DNA of 64,000 nucleotides from Saprospiraceae bacterium (GCA_016720635.1 JADKKF010000009.1:131108-195107), one strand, 5' to 3'; counted from the first letter of the stretch, positions 22,477 to 32,289 are shown. The notes: generated by a model not told the origin, from the sequence alone. Numbers and translations: made by a program.

Positions 22477-24198
22477 ATGAATTTATATCTTGCGAAAAAA
22501 AGCATTGTATATATGTGGCAAAAAATAAAAATTTGGAATATTTTACTCAAAATTATTTTCATTTGCCTGCTAAATCTTCCTTCTTACACTAAGGCCCAAA
22601 ATACAACAAAAGACACCTTCACGGTTCAAATGTTCAAGTTTAGCGATCCCAGTCCAGAGGGCTGGAATCAACCATACTCAGGGACGATTAGATTCCCGAA
22701 GACCAGCGGCGAATGGCGCAAAATATACTTGATACAGAAAATAAAATGCGATGTACGAACTGCTGCTGATACCTTCCCTTGCGGTGAATGGGACTATCAT
22801 ACCCACACGGTGCTTACAGACAGCACAGGAGAGCGATTCGAGCTGGCTGGATTCATCACCCCCTATGGAAAACGCTTGGATTTAGGTCCAAATGGCAAAG
22901 AATTCATCTATGACATTACCGATTATGCGCCCATATTGACGGGTACCAAAAGGATAATTTCTGGCAATAACCAAGAGCTTTTGGATTTAAAATTTGTTTT
23001 CATCAAAGGTAAACCTGAGCGCAAAAGCATCGCAGTTCGCAATATTTATCCGACGGGGCTTTATTCTTATGGGGCATTGGCAAAAGATAGCATCTTCAAG
23101 TCCACAAAGGTTATTTTAGACCCTAGGACTAAGCATGTTTCCTTGTTAAGCCGTATCAGTGGGCACGGGCATTTTGGCCCTTACAATTGTTGTGAATGGG
23201 TGGCTAAAAAACACAGTTGGAGGGTAAATGGCGAAGAAAAATTCTTTTGGAATATTTGGAAAGATTGCGGGATGAATCCCATCCACCCGCAAGGTGGCAC
23301 ATGGCAATTCGATAGAGCTGGGTGGTGTCCTGGAACCAAAATCGACGAATATTACTTTGATTTAACGCCTTGGATTAATTTAGGTGACACCTTGACTTTG
23401 GATTACTCAATAGAGCCACCGTCATTTCAAGAAGAGGAACAAGGCGAATATCGTCAATGCCATCAATTGATAGAATATGAAGAGTATAATTTCGAAAATG
23501 ATGCGGCAATGGAAGAAATCATCAGACCAACCGACAAAGATGAATACGCGCGGTTCAATCCCACTTGCCAATCTCCGATGGTTGTCGTTAAAAATACTGG
23601 AAAAAACAACCTCACCCAAATAGATATAGAACACGGACTGGACAATCACAAAAAGCAGATATACCATTGGAATGGCTTGGTTTTACCTGGAGAAAAAATC
23701 ACGGTTTACCTTCCAAATATAGAATTTAGGAAAATTAAAAATTCAAAATACTATATCGCAAACATCCTCAAGGTCAATGGATTAGACGATAAAAATAAAA
23801 ACAATAATACTCAACGTTCTCCATATCAAGCGCCTATGGTTTTGCCCGAAAAATGGATTTTAAAAATAGAAGCAAACGATCAGAATCGGGCCAAAGAGAC
23901 GAGTTATTCGATCCTAAACGACCAAGGAACAGTAGTGATAAGTAGAGATAATTTGGAAGACAGCACCGTGTATAAGGACAAAATAAAATTGACACCAGGT
24001 TGCTATACATTGGTGATCAAGGACAAAAAGCAGGATGGGATGATAAAGCATTGGTGGTTAAGGAATAGTGAGCCAGATAAAGTGGGCATCAACGGAAATA
24101 TAGAAATTACCCAAACCAATGGAGTTTTGATAAAAAAATTGCCCTTTGACTTTGCGGATACCCTTTATTTTGCTTTTTTTGTAGGAAAAATTCCTTAA
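22477..24198 (+). CDS. Peptide-N-glycosidase F-like secreted protein
   Basis: 573 residues from ATG 22477. The frame extends upstream to a GTG at 22342, but those 45 residues are only a translation of structured element C; ATG 22513 is another possible start. A hydrophobic signal segment (about IWNILLKIIFICLLNLPSY) precedes the mature part. FPCGEWDYHTH, GHGHFGPYNCCEW and NPIHPQGGTWQFDRAGWCPG correspond to the two eight-stranded domains and acidic active-site loops of PNGase F, which cuts the bond between Asn and the first GlcNAc of N-glycans. The C-terminal 170 residues form an extra beta domain. Fifteen bases separate it from an MFS gene. Confidence 0.75.
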   Translation: MNLYLAKKSIVYMWQKIKIWNILLKIIFICLLNLPSYTKAQNTTKDTFTVQMFKFSDPSPEGWNQPYSGTIRFPKTSGEWRKIYLIQKIKCDVRTAADTFPCGEWDYHTHTVLTDSTGERFELAGFITPYGKRLDLGPNGKEFIYDITDYAPILTGTKRIISGNNQELLDLKFVFIKGKPERKSIAVRNIYPTGLYSYGALAKDSIFKSTKVILDPRTKHVSLLSRISGHGHFGPYNCCEWVAKKHSWRVNGEEKFFWNIWKDCGMNPIHPQGGTWQFDRAGWCPGTKIDEYYFDLTPWINLGDTLTLDYSIEPPSFQEEEQGEYRQCHQLIEYEEYNFENDAAMEEIIRPTDKDEYARFNPTCQSPMVVVKNTGKNNLTQIDIEHGLDNHKKQIYHWNGLVLPGEKITVYLPNIEFRKIKNSKYYIANILKVNGLDDKNKNNNTQRSPYQAPMVLPEKWILKIEANDQNRAKETSYSILNDQGTVVISRDNLEDSTVYKDKIKLTPGCYTLVIKDKKQDGMIKHWWLRNSEPDKVGINGNIEITQTNGVLIKKLPFDFADTLYFAFFVGKIP

Positions 24199-24213
24199 CA
24201 TTGAATAAAAAAG

Positions 24214-25431
24214 ATGAACGAAAACAATACTAAGATCCTGAATAGTGCGGTATTGATCTCAGCATTAGGATATTTTGTGGATATATACGATTTGATTCTG
24301 TTTGGAGTGGTGGCAAATCCCTCCTTGGCAGAACTAGGATACCAAGGGAGTTCGCTGGAGCCCAACAAGATATTTTTATTGAATATGCAAATGTTTGGCA
24401 TGTTGGTTGGCGGGATCTTATGGGGTGTATTGGGTGATAAAAAAGGGCGTCTTTCGGTGTTATTTGGTAGTATATTCGTCTATTCGATAGCTAATATTGC
24501 TAATGGCATGGTCACGAATATAGAAGCATATGCCGTCATTCGCTTTTTGGCAGGAGTAGGCCTAGCTGGAGAATTAGGTGCTGGTATCACGTTGGTAAAT
24601 GAATCACTTTCCAAAGAAAATAGAGGAATAGGGACTATGATAGTTGTTGCATTTGGGGCATTGGGCGCAGTGGTGGCAGCTAAAGTACACGATCTCTTTG
24701 ACTGGCGGATGGCTTATTATGTAGGAGGAGGAATGGGCTTGATGTTGCTGGTACTTAGAGTTAGTGCTTTTGAATCTGGGATATATAAAAAAGCTCTGGA
24801 GTCCAATGTAGCCCGAGGGAATTTTTTCCAATTATTCAGTAACTGGGAAACGGCTTCAAAATACTTGAAATGTATCATGGTTGGACTGCCCATCTGGAGC
24901 ATTATAGGCCTCTTGATCTTGTTGAGTCCAGAACTGAGCAAGTACTTGTATTTAACCGAACCGATGAAAGCTGGGAATACGATCGTGGCTTGTTATCTTG
25001 GTCTTTCGATTGGTGACGTAGTCAGCGGCATGATCAGCCAATGGTGGCGAAGTCGTAGGAAAGTAGTTATATTGTATTTAGCCATGTGCATCCTAACCAT
25101 TTTGGTCTATGTGAATTTACGAGAAATCAGTGCTTGGACGTTTTATTGTGTTAGTTTTGCAATTGGCTTTTCAGCAGGATATTGGGCTATTTTTGTGACG
25201 CAAGCTTCAGAACAATTTGGAACGAATATCCGAGCTACCGTGACCACTACTGTTCCTAATTTTGTAAGGGGAGCCGTCATACCAATAACTTTCGCCTATA
25301 CAACTTTCGCCAAATGGATGAACCCTTTGTATTCAGCCTTAACAGTCAATTTGATTTGTATTTTGTTAGCATTTTGGTCGATAAAGACGCTTAAAGAGAC
25401 TTTCGGGAAGGACCTAGATTATGTTGAATAA
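24214..25431 (+). CDS. MFS transporter
   Basis: 405 residues with about twelve predicted transmembrane helices. Motif A appears as GVLGDKKGR between helices 2 and 3, and RFLAGVGLAGELGAG in helix 4 resembles the sugar/metabolite:H+ symporter subgroup. The second half has the related QWWRSRRK loop. The substrate is unknown; placement directly after the PNGase F-like gene suggests uptake of a product of glycoprotein breakdown, but this is context only. Confidence 0.8.
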   Translation: MNENNTKILNSAVLISALGYFVDIYDLILFGVVANPSLAELGYQGSSLEPNKIFLLNMQMFGMLVGGILWGVLGDKKGRLSVLFGSIFVYSIANIANGMVTNIEAYAVIRFLAGVGLAGELGAGITLVNESLSKENRGIGTMIVVAFGALGAVVAAKVHDLFDWRMAYYVGGGMGLMLLVLRVSAFESGIYKKALESNVARGNFFQLFSNWETASKYLKCIMVGLPIWSIIGLLILLSPELSKYLYLTEPMKAGNTIVACYLGLSIGDVVSGMISQWWRSRRKVVILYLAMCILTILVYVNLREISAWTFYCVSFAIGFSAGYWAIFVTQASEQFGTNIRATVTTTVPNFVRGAVIPITFAYTTFAKWMNPLYSALTVNLICILLAFWSIKTLKETFGKDLDYVE

Positions 25432-25448
25432 GAAGGAATTTAATATTA

Positions 25449-26951
25449 TTATTTAAAAGACTGAATTGCCGCCTTGATATACGGTTCGTTGATTAATATT
25501 TCGTTTGAAGGCTTGTTGTTTTGACAATATTTAATAAATGCGGTTTCAGCTAAGGTTTCCGTTGTTTTTGTATTAAAATGCCTTAAAATGACTGGATTTT
25601 GGGACAAAATTGGAGACCAATTTAATTGGTTTAAATATTGAAATTTATTTTTTCGAGCCAGTTTAAAAGCAATTTTGTTTATTTCAAATATTAAATTTTG
25701 CAAAGAATCGTTTTTCGCATCCACTAATCGAATATCAGGTTGAATTCCTTCTCCTTCGGTCATTTTGCGTCCTTTAGCAGTAAAAAATTCCTTTTTACTT
25801 TTAGCATTTTCAGATTTTTCTTTCTCGTTCAGGGGCCTTTGAATGCATCTTCCTGACGGCAAATAATATTTTGAAATGGTCAATTTTACTGCTGAGCCAT
25901 CTTCAAATTCACGATCTGTCTGTACGAGACCTTTGCCAAAGGAATTGTTGCCTACTATGACAGCTCTGTCATGGTCTTGAAGCGAACCAGCAAGTACTTC
26001 AGACGCAGAGGCTGAATTTTGATTGATTAAAACCGCAATTTTACCAAGATTAAAAAAAGCCTTACCGGTGCTAGTGTATTCATTTTTCTGTTGGTTTTCT
26101 CCATCCGTATAAACCAATAAAACGCCCTTGTCTGTGATGAGTTGGGACAACATTTTTGTCACTTCTTGCAAGATCCCACCTGGATTATCCCGCACATCAA
26201 TAATTAAGTTGGTCGGCTGGGTGTGGTCCAAGTTATTTTCCAAATATTTCATAAAATCTCCATAAACCTTGCTTGAAAAGTGGTTTATTTTCAGGTAGAG
26301 AATGTTTTTAGCCAATTTAATCGGAGGATCAATCGAGGGAATTTCATAAGAGCCTCTTTTTATATCCAGTTGTGCAAGCCGTCCATCCAATGATTTTACT
26401 TTCAATCTCAATATAGAATTTTCTTCGCCTACCAATGTTTTGTGGATGGCCAATCCTTCCTTTTCAATGCCTGAAATAATCGAATCATTTGCTTCTAGTA
26501 TAATATCACCCAGTTTTAGTTTGGAATTGGAAGCCGGGCCATTGGGGATGATTCTTGTCACATAAACGCTGTCATCAATAACCTGGTATTCGATTCCAAT
26601 GCCTTTGTGATTTCCTTGGAGTGCGAGCAAATGGTCATTTTGTTGTTTTGCAGAAAAATATGCAGAGTAAGGATCTAAATGATCCACCATATCTTCGATG
26701 GCCAATTCTTCCATCGAATCTGTATTGATTTTTTGGTAGTACTCTTCTCCTACGAAAGACTTAATAGCAGAAAATTTGCTAGATGTTGGAGTGCTGTGCT
26801 TGGATAACTTAAAAAGGGGAATCTCATCACTTTGGTCAAGACTTACTCGAACCAGCATACCCAAGGCAAATGCCAACGATATCCAAAATGGCTTCCAAAT
26901 ATCCCAGGAAGCGTTTGGCTTGGACTTTGCCAATTCTTCTTTCTTTTCCAA
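25449..26951 (-). CDS. S41 family C-terminal processing peptidase
   Basis: 500 residues. An N-terminal membrane anchor (about 20-37) is followed by the HLDPYSAYFS motif, a PDZ domain (residues about 105-190, GIGIEYQVIDDSVYV and KLKLGDIILEAND) and the S41 catalytic core. The active serine lies in SASASE (313-318) and the general-base lysine is Lys340 in SFGKGLVQ. Such periplasmic proteases trim C-termini of envelope proteins. The gene lies 14 bases downstream of gyrB, likely co-transcribed. Confidence 0.9.
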   Translation of the reverse strand: MEKKEELAKSKPNASWDIWKPFWISLAFALGMLVRVSLDQSDEIPLFKLSKHSTPTSSKFSAIKSFVGEEYYQKINTDSMEELAIEDMVDHLDPYSAYFSAKQQNDHLLALQGNHKGIGIEYQVIDDSVYVTRIIPNGPASNSKLKLGDIILEANDSIISGIEKEGLAIHKTLVGEENSILRLKVKSLDGRLAQLDIKRGSYEIPSIDPPIKLAKNILYLKINHFSSKVYGDFMKYLENNLDHTQPTNLIIDVRDNPGGILQEVTKMLSQLITDKGVLLVYTDGENQQKNEYTSTGKAFFNLGKIAVLINQNSASASEVLAGSLQDHDRAVIVGNNSFGKGLVQTDREFEDGSAVKLTISKYYLPSGRCIQRPLNEKEKSENAKSKKEFFTAKGRKMTEGEGIQPDIRLVDAKNDSLQNLIFEINKIAFKLARKNKFQYLNQLNWSPILSQNPVILRHFNTKTTETLAETAFIKYCQNNKPSNEILINEPYIKAAIQSFK

Positions 26952-26965
26952 GTGTAATATTTTTT

Positions 26966-28909
26966 TTAAATATCTACTTTGGCATAACGCGCATTGGCTT
27001 CAATAAAGGCTCTACGCGGAGGTACATCCTCTCCCATCAACATAGAAAATGTTCTATCACATTCCATGGCATCTTCTATCGTCACTTTTTTTAGAATTCG
27101 AGTGCTAGGGTCCATAGTAGTTTCCCAAAGTTGTTCGGCGTTCATCTCTCCCAAACCCTTGTATCGCTGTGTTTTTACAGAATCATCCTTTTCGCTCTTT
27201 GAATAAGCGGTAATGGCAGATTGGCGTTCTTCTTCCGTCCAACAATATCTAAATTCTTTTCCTCTTCTTACTTGATACAATGGTGGTGCGGCGATATAAA
27301 TATGCCCTTGCTCTACCAAAGGCTTCATATATCTAAAAAAGAAAGTTAAAATAAGTGTTGTAATGTGGCTACCGTCAACGTCGGCATCACACATGACGAC
27401 CACTTTGTGGTATCTTAGTTTCGAGACATTCAAGATACGCTCGCCGTCGATGTCTTCTATCCTCACGCCGAGAGCAGTGAACATATTTTTTATTTCCTCG
27501 TTTTCATAGATTTTGAATTCGAGCGCTTTTTCTACGTTCAATATCTTACCTCTAAGCGGAAGTATGGCTTGAAAATGCCTATCTCTCCCTTGCTTAGCAG
27601 TACCCCCTGCAGAATCCCCTTCGACCAAAAACAACTCACTTGCCGCTGGATCTTTCGATGCACAATCCGCCAACTTGCCAGGGAGTCCTCCACCCGTCAG
27701 GACGTTTTTACGCTGTACCATTTCACGAGCCTTTTGAGCTGCATGCCTAGCTGTGGCCGCCATGATTACCTTGTCGATTATTCGCTTGGCTTCATTTGGA
27801 TTTTCTTCCAAATAATTTTTGAGCGTATCGCCTACAGCCCTGGACACAATACCGAGTACCTCAGAATTTCCAAGCTCTCCTTTGGTTTGTCCCTTGAATT
27901 GTGGCTCTTGAACTTTTACAGAAACGATGGCCGTCAAGCCTTCGCCAAAGTCCTCACCTGATATGGCAAAAGTCAATTTTTTAAACAGACCGTTATCGTC
28001 TCCATATTGCTTGAAAAGCCTATTCACGGCACGTCGAAAACCGCTTACGTGGGTTCCGCCCTCTCGTGTATTGATATTGTTTACATATGAATAAATATTT
28101 TCAGCATAGCCTGTATTATACTGCATAGCGACTTCAATCTCAACGTCCTCATCTTTGGTTTTTAGATAGATTGGTTTTTCATTGAGTTTGGTTCTAGCTG
28201 CATCAAGGTATTCAACGAATTCCAAAAGACCTCCCTCGCTATAAAAGGTTTCTTGCTTTAGTTCGCCATTTTCGACATTTCTTTCATCGGTGAGGGTCAG
28301 TTTTAGCTTTGCGTTAAGAAAGGCCAATTCTCTTAGCCTATGTGCTAGCGTTTCGTATTTGTACTCGAGTACTTCGAATATTTCGGGGTCGGGTCTAAAA
28401 GTAACTTTGGTACCGCGAATATCTGAATCACCCACCATTTTGACATCTGCCAATGGCTTACCTTGACTATACTCTTGGATAAAATATTTACCCTCTCTGA
28501 ATACTTCAGCTTTCAAATAAATGGACAATGCATTCACACAAGAAACCCCTACCCCGTGCAAACCACCAGAAACTTTGTAGGTGTTTTTATCGAATTTACC
28601 TCCAGCGTGCAAAACAGTCATAACAACCTCTAAAGCCGATTTTTGAAGCTTTTCGTGCATCCCAGTCGGAATACCACGGCCATCATCTTGGACCGAGACA
28701 GAATTGTCTGGATGTATAATCACTTCGATATGAGAGCAAAATCCAGCTAGATGTTCATCGATGGAATTGTCCACGACTTCATAGACAAGGTGGTGTAATC
28801 CCTTGCCATCAGTACTACCGATGTACATACCTGGGCGTTTTCGTACGGCTTCTAATCCCTCTAATGCTTGAATACTACTCGCTCCGTAATCTGATTTATT
28901 TTCACTCAT
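26966..28909 (-). CDS. gyrB: DNA gyrase subunit B
   Basis: 647 residues, typical of Bacteroidota GyrB. The GHKL ATPase domain has EVVDNSIDE (44-52), DDGRGIP (75-81) and GGLHGVG (115-121); QTKGELG (341-347) is the transducer lysine loop. The Toprim domain has EGDSAGG (430-436) and later DADVDG; the C-terminus RRAFIEANARYAKVDI is characteristic. Introduces negative supercoils with GyrA (not in this window). Confidence 0.95.
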   Translation of the reverse strand: MSENKSDYGASSIQALEGLEAVRKRPGMYIGSTDGKGLHHLVYEVVDNSIDEHLAGFCSHIEVIIHPDNSVSVQDDGRGIPTGMHEKLQKSALEVVMTVLHAGGKFDKNTYKVSGGLHGVGVSCVNALSIYLKAEVFREGKYFIQEYSQGKPLADVKMVGDSDIRGTKVTFRPDPEIFEVLEYKYETLAHRLRELAFLNAKLKLTLTDERNVENGELKQETFYSEGGLLEFVEYLDAARTKLNEKPIYLKTKDEDVEIEVAMQYNTGYAENIYSYVNNINTREGGTHVSGFRRAVNRLFKQYGDDNGLFKKLTFAISGEDFGEGLTAIVSVKVQEPQFKGQTKGELGNSEVLGIVSRAVGDTLKNYLEENPNEAKRIIDKVIMAATARHAAQKAREMVQRKNVLTGGGLPGKLADCASKDPAASELFLVEGDSAGGTAKQGRDRHFQAILPLRGKILNVEKALEFKIYENEEIKNMFTALGVRIEDIDGERILNVSKLRYHKVVVMCDADVDGSHITTLILTFFFRYMKPLVEQGHIYIAAPPLYQVRRGKEFRYCWTEEERQSAITAYSKSEKDDSVKTQRYKGLGEMNAEQLWETTMDPSTRILKKVTIEDAMECDRTFSMLMGEDVPPRRAFIEANARYAKVDI

Positions 28910-29018
28910 TGATTAAAATATTTTTTTTGACCTAAAATAAAATAATTTTGGCCATTGATAATAATTATTTGAATATATAGATTCTTGAATATTATTGTAT
29001 TATTCAAATATTCAAATG

Positions 29019-29026
29019 CAAAAGTA
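29019..29026 (-). promoter_or_regulatory. -7 box of gyrB
   Basis: Minus-strand TACTTTTG fits TAnnTTTG; the leader would be about 100 bases. Confidence 0.35.
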
Positions 29027-29322
29027 CAAAAAATAGTATGAATCTAAGACTAAATTCTTCGATTTTGGATATTAAAATAGCTAAAATACACGTTATTGTA
29101 TATATTACACTTTCAAAACATAAAAGTTTGAATTTTTTTGATGAAAAATTGATCAATTTTCAATAAATCTTGAAAACCAGAATTGTTCACAAATTATTAA
29201 ATAAATTACATTATACTGATTATCAACACATTATATTGTATATTTAGAATTTTAACAATACTTTAATATACAAAAAATAAAAATAATGTTTAATTTTTAA
29301 GAGAATTCATTAAACAAAGTGT

Positions 29323-29330
29323 ATTTTTGT
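29323..29330 (+). promoter_or_regulatory. -7 box of the ECF sigma gene
   Basis: TATTTTTG, 16 bases before ATG 29347. Confidence 0.4.
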
Positions 29331-29346
29331 CTATCTAAAATAAAAG

Positions 29347-29898
29347 ATGATGAGTACGAGAGAATTTAATACGCAAATAGATCAATATGCAAAGATACTG
29401 CTTAGTTTTGCCTATAATCTGACCAAAAGTACTGAAGAATCTAAAGATCTATACCAAGAGACTGCTTATAGAGCATTGATAAATAGGGATAAATTCCAAG
29501 CTGGGACGAATTTCAAAGCTTGGTTGTTTACCATCATGAAGAATATCTTCATCAACAACTATAGAAAGAAAGCCAAGGTCAATATGATCATGGACTCTAC
29601 GGACAACCAGCATTTTATCAATAGTGGCAGTCACGTGGTCAATAACGATGCAGAATCAAATATTTTGGTCGAAGAGTTATACGACATGGTGGACAATTTG
29701 GATTCGTCACTTAGAGTGCCTTTTGTTATGCATTTCGAAGGATATAAATATCAAGAAATAGCTGAAGAATTGGATCTACCATTAGGTACGGTAAAAAGTC
29801 GAATTTTCTTTGCAAGAAAAGAGCTTAAAAGCGAAATCTATCACAAACATCACGGCATCTTCGAGGCTTGGGACAAAGAAGACAGATTGGCTAGCTGA
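29347..29898 (+). CDS. ECF RNA polymerase sigma factor (monocistronic)
   Basis: 183 residues. Region 2: STEESKDLYQETAYRALINRDKF and NFKAWLFTIMKNIFINNYRK. Region 4: LRVPFVMHFEGYKYQEIAEELDLPLGTVKSRIFFARKEL. This matches a widespread Bacteroidota group of ECF sigma factors encoded without an adjacent anti-sigma gene. No anti-sigma gene follows here; a terminator follows directly, so its control must be elsewhere or transcriptional. ATG 29350 is an equally plausible start. Confidence 0.9.
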   Translation: MMSTREFNTQIDQYAKILLSFAYNLTKSTEESKDLYQETAYRALINRDKFQAGTNFKAWLFTIMKNIFINNYRKKAKVNMIMDSTDNQHFINSGSHVVNNDAESNILVEELYDMVDNLDSSLRVPFVMHFEGYKYQEIAEELDLPLGTVKSRIFFARKELKSEIYHKHHGIFEAWDKEDRLAS

Positions 29899-29924
29899 AT
29901 TAATAACTAGTTAAAATATATACT

Positions 29925-29978
29925 GGCTTGGTGGATACAGTCCTTTTTTGGTACTGTAAAAATCAGGCCTTTTTTTTA
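29925..29978 (+). terminator. Branched Rho-independent terminator of the ECF sigma gene
   Basis: GGCTTG (29925-29930) pairs with CAGGCC (29964-29969) around an inner hairpin ACAGT (29937-29941)/ACTGT (29953-29957), then eight or nine T. Confidence 0.65.
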
Positions 29979-30038
29979 GGGTTATACCATGATTAAAATA
30001 GCAAAGCCCTAATTCTATCCAAAAGCATCACCCTCTGC

Positions 30039-30153
30039 GCGTCAGCGACCGAAACGGCCTCCTTCAGGAGGGTCTCCATCGACCTATGGGCGAAAAGAGA
30101 CGGAGCGCAGCGAACCCGTGAAGGCCGCGACCTGCACAAAGTGCAGGTGACGC
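30039..30153 (+). repeat. Cloverleaf-like structured element, copy D
   Basis: Outer stem GCGTCA (30039-30044)/TGACGC (30148-30153). Hairpin I CCTCC-TTCA-GGAGG (30058-30071). Hairpin II GTCTC (30072-30076)/GAGAC (30097-30101) with an inner TCG/CGA. Hairpin III is a strong ACCTGCAC/GTGCAGGT (30130-30148). The core carries GGAGCGCAGCGAACCCGTG. It lies between convergent genes, so it is not a 5' leader here. Confidence 0.8.
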
Positions 30154-30186
30154 CCAAAAAATTCAATATAACAGTATTAAAGAAAG

Positions 30187-32277
30187 TCATTTTACTTTGT
30201 TGATAAAATAAGGAGCGGAAAGCGGTGAAGTCTGTCCGTTTTTGATACATTTGATGGCGTAGAATTTACCCGTCATGTTTTTGTCTATTTTGTAAAAAGG
30301 CTGATCCACGGTGGCTAATTTTTTCAGGGAGGTCTGAGAATCGCCGTTGTATAATAGAAATTGTGTATCGGAACTCGACGGATTGGTCCAAGTCAGTTGG
30401 CCATCTTTGTAGTTCAAGCCCGTGGGAGGCTGAATCGATGCCCTATAGGAACGCAAATAATAAGCTGCGGAGGTATCCGAAACGTTTTTGGCATCATCTT
30501 CAGCGATCATAACGTAGTGATAAATTTGATCTGCAGCCAAGTCGCTGTCTTTGTAGGTAAGGGTCTTAGCGTCCAAACTGGCCAATTTTTTGTAGGATTT
30601 ACCCTGGTCATCGGAGCGGAGGAGATGCGTAAACTTCAAATCTCTAGAGGAACTATGGGCCCAATGGAGCGTGATATAATCGTCATTCACCTTGAAATCG
30701 GTAAATACAGGCAAGGCTGGAGGGATATAATCGGGTTTTTGAATGGTGATGGTGTCGCTGTGTAGAGACGGGTTCATGGAGCGGTCAACAGCTACGATAT
30801 AGATGAATTCCTGCTCGTGCAAGGTAGTTGCATCCAACTGTTGGAAATACTTCGCCTGATTGAATAAACGACCGCTGATAGGGACATATTTACCATTCCG
30901 AATGTGTGAAAAATAGACGATATACCCATTGAAATCGAGGGAATTGTCTTGTTTCCAAACCAAGGACAAGTAGCCAGTTTCAGAAACGCTGGCGGATAAG
31001 TCTTCTGGTTTGTTGGGAGGGATGCTGTCGTTCATGGACTTGACAAATGGTTCGGAAAATGCCATATTTCCAGCGGTGTCGATGGCATTTACTCGGTAAT
31101 AATTGGCAAAATGTGGGATGGGCAAGGTATCACGAAATTGTCTAACGATTGGAGGTAATACTGTCTCGTGCAGTTGCATCCAAGGACCATCCATGGAATA
31201 GCTCCTCTCACAGTAAAATCCACTTATCTCCCTCATATCTCCTTTGAATTCCCAGTTTATATCTCCTGCGGTCTCTGTCAAGACAACTTGGGTTATACGG
31301 GGCTTTTTGGGTGGAGTCCTGTCCACACCATTCGCCACGATGGGCGTGCTGGGATTGCTTCTTTCGCCATATGCATTCACACCAATGACTCGATAATGAA
31401 AGGGTCTATAATTGACTGGAACTGAATCTGTATAGTGCATGAATTGATTGTCAAACTTTGCTGTGTCTGAATAGATAGGAGAATAATGTGGCTTGTAATT
31501 TAGTTTCGTCCATTGCTTGCCGTCGGAAGATCTTTCTATAAAAAAAGCATTGAACATCTTAGAGCAGGACTCTCTATCCCAATACAACTGTACAGCACGC
31601 TCTAATTGGTTGGCCTGGAGCGAAATCATTTTCGGTTTGGTGTAATTGCTAACCGTTTGGACTATTTTCGATGCCGACCAAGAAGTTTTTTGCTTAGGAG
31701 GTGTTACCACCTCTAAGGTATATCGATATAGCTTATCGGGAGCTGCTGTACTATCAATATACCCAAGTCCGGCGAATTCTGCGATCTTGGGGTACCGATC
31801 AGCCAAAAGCTGGAGGATGAGCAATTTATTGTTCTGGTCCGCGTGTCGCTCGAAGAAATTGTCCAATTCTTGGCCTTTTTTGATCTGGTGAAGACCTGCT
31901 CCGTGGATGCATTGAACGGCAGCTGCAGCATTGGTATCTTGAAGTTCAAAATTGGCTTTCCAGATTGCCAATGATTGCGGAGTAATGGGCTTCTTGTTGA
32001 TCTTGACCCTTTTGCCAATCTTGATAACCTCCTTGCCGTCTTTGATATAAGCACTCATCTCGTTGCGATAAATATTCATGCCTTTGGATCGAACCACGCC
32101 GTAGGCGATGGGATTGCCGCAGGCCCAACGAAGGTGCACGAATTTTTCGATTTGTTTTGCCGCAAAGGCAATATCTTCGGTAGGATCTGGCAGTGAATCC
32201 AATCCTGCTTGGGCTTGGCCATAAAAAGTTCCAATGAAACTTAATACCAAGGTCAAAAATATATTTTTATATTTCAT
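30187..32277 (-). CDS. Secreted fibronectin type III-like repeat protein
   Basis: 696 residues with a signal peptide (to about residue 23). Residues 30-210 form an alpha/beta-looking N-terminal domain (FVHLRWACGNPIAYGVVRSKG). From about 215 come five Fn3-like modules recognisable by repeated strand motifs such as VQLYWDRES, FHYRVIGVNAYG, LSLVWKQDNSLDFNGYIVYF, EFIYIVAVDRS, ITLHWAHSSSRDLKFTHLLRS and IYHYVMIAEDDAKN. No T9SS sorting domain is obvious at the C-terminus. It is the last gene of the leftward surface operon, 12 bases after the preceding gene; probably a structural or interaction partner of those large proteins (inference). Confidence 0.75.
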   Translation of the reverse strand: MKYKNIFLTLVLSFIGTFYGQAQAGLDSLPDPTEDIAFAAKQIEKFVHLRWACGNPIAYGVVRSKGMNIYRNEMSAYIKDGKEVIKIGKRVKINKKPITPQSLAIWKANFELQDTNAAAAVQCIHGAGLHQIKKGQELDNFFERHADQNNKLLILQLLADRYPKIAEFAGLGYIDSTAAPDKLYRYTLEVVTPPKQKTSWSASKIVQTVSNYTKPKMISLQANQLERAVQLYWDRESCSKMFNAFFIERSSDGKQWTKLNYKPHYSPIYSDTAKFDNQFMHYTDSVPVNYRPFHYRVIGVNAYGERSNPSTPIVANGVDRTPPKKPRITQVVLTETAGDINWEFKGDMREISGFYCERSYSMDGPWMQLHETVLPPIVRQFRDTLPIPHFANYYRVNAIDTAGNMAFSEPFVKSMNDSIPPNKPEDLSASVSETGYLSLVWKQDNSLDFNGYIVYFSHIRNGKYVPISGRLFNQAKYFQQLDATTLHEQEFIYIVAVDRSMNPSLHSDTITIQKPDYIPPALPVFTDFKVNDDYITLHWAHSSSRDLKFTHLLRSDDQGKSYKKLASLDAKTLTYKDSDLAADQIYHYVMIAEDDAKNVSDTSAAYYLRSYRASIQPPTGLNYKDGQLTWTNPSSSDTQFLLYNGDSQTSLKKLATVDQPFYKIDKNMTGKFYAIKCIKNGQTSPLSAPYFINKVK

Positions 32278-32289
32278 ACTGAAAGATTT

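Larger units (their letters stand above)
28910..29346. other. AT-rich divergent intergenic region between gyrB and an ECF sigma gene
   Basis: Strongly AT-rich. It holds a -7 box for gyrB at 29019-29026 (minus-strand TACTTTTG), one for the sigma gene at 29323-29330, and one DnaA-box-like TTATCAACA at 29220. A single box is not enough to call an origin. No RNA gene is recognised. Confidence 0.5.

Noticed and set aside
28910..29346. Replication origin next to gyrB
   Set aside because: The region is AT-rich but has only one imperfect DnaA-box-like sequence, no dnaA or dnaN gene and no iteron cluster.
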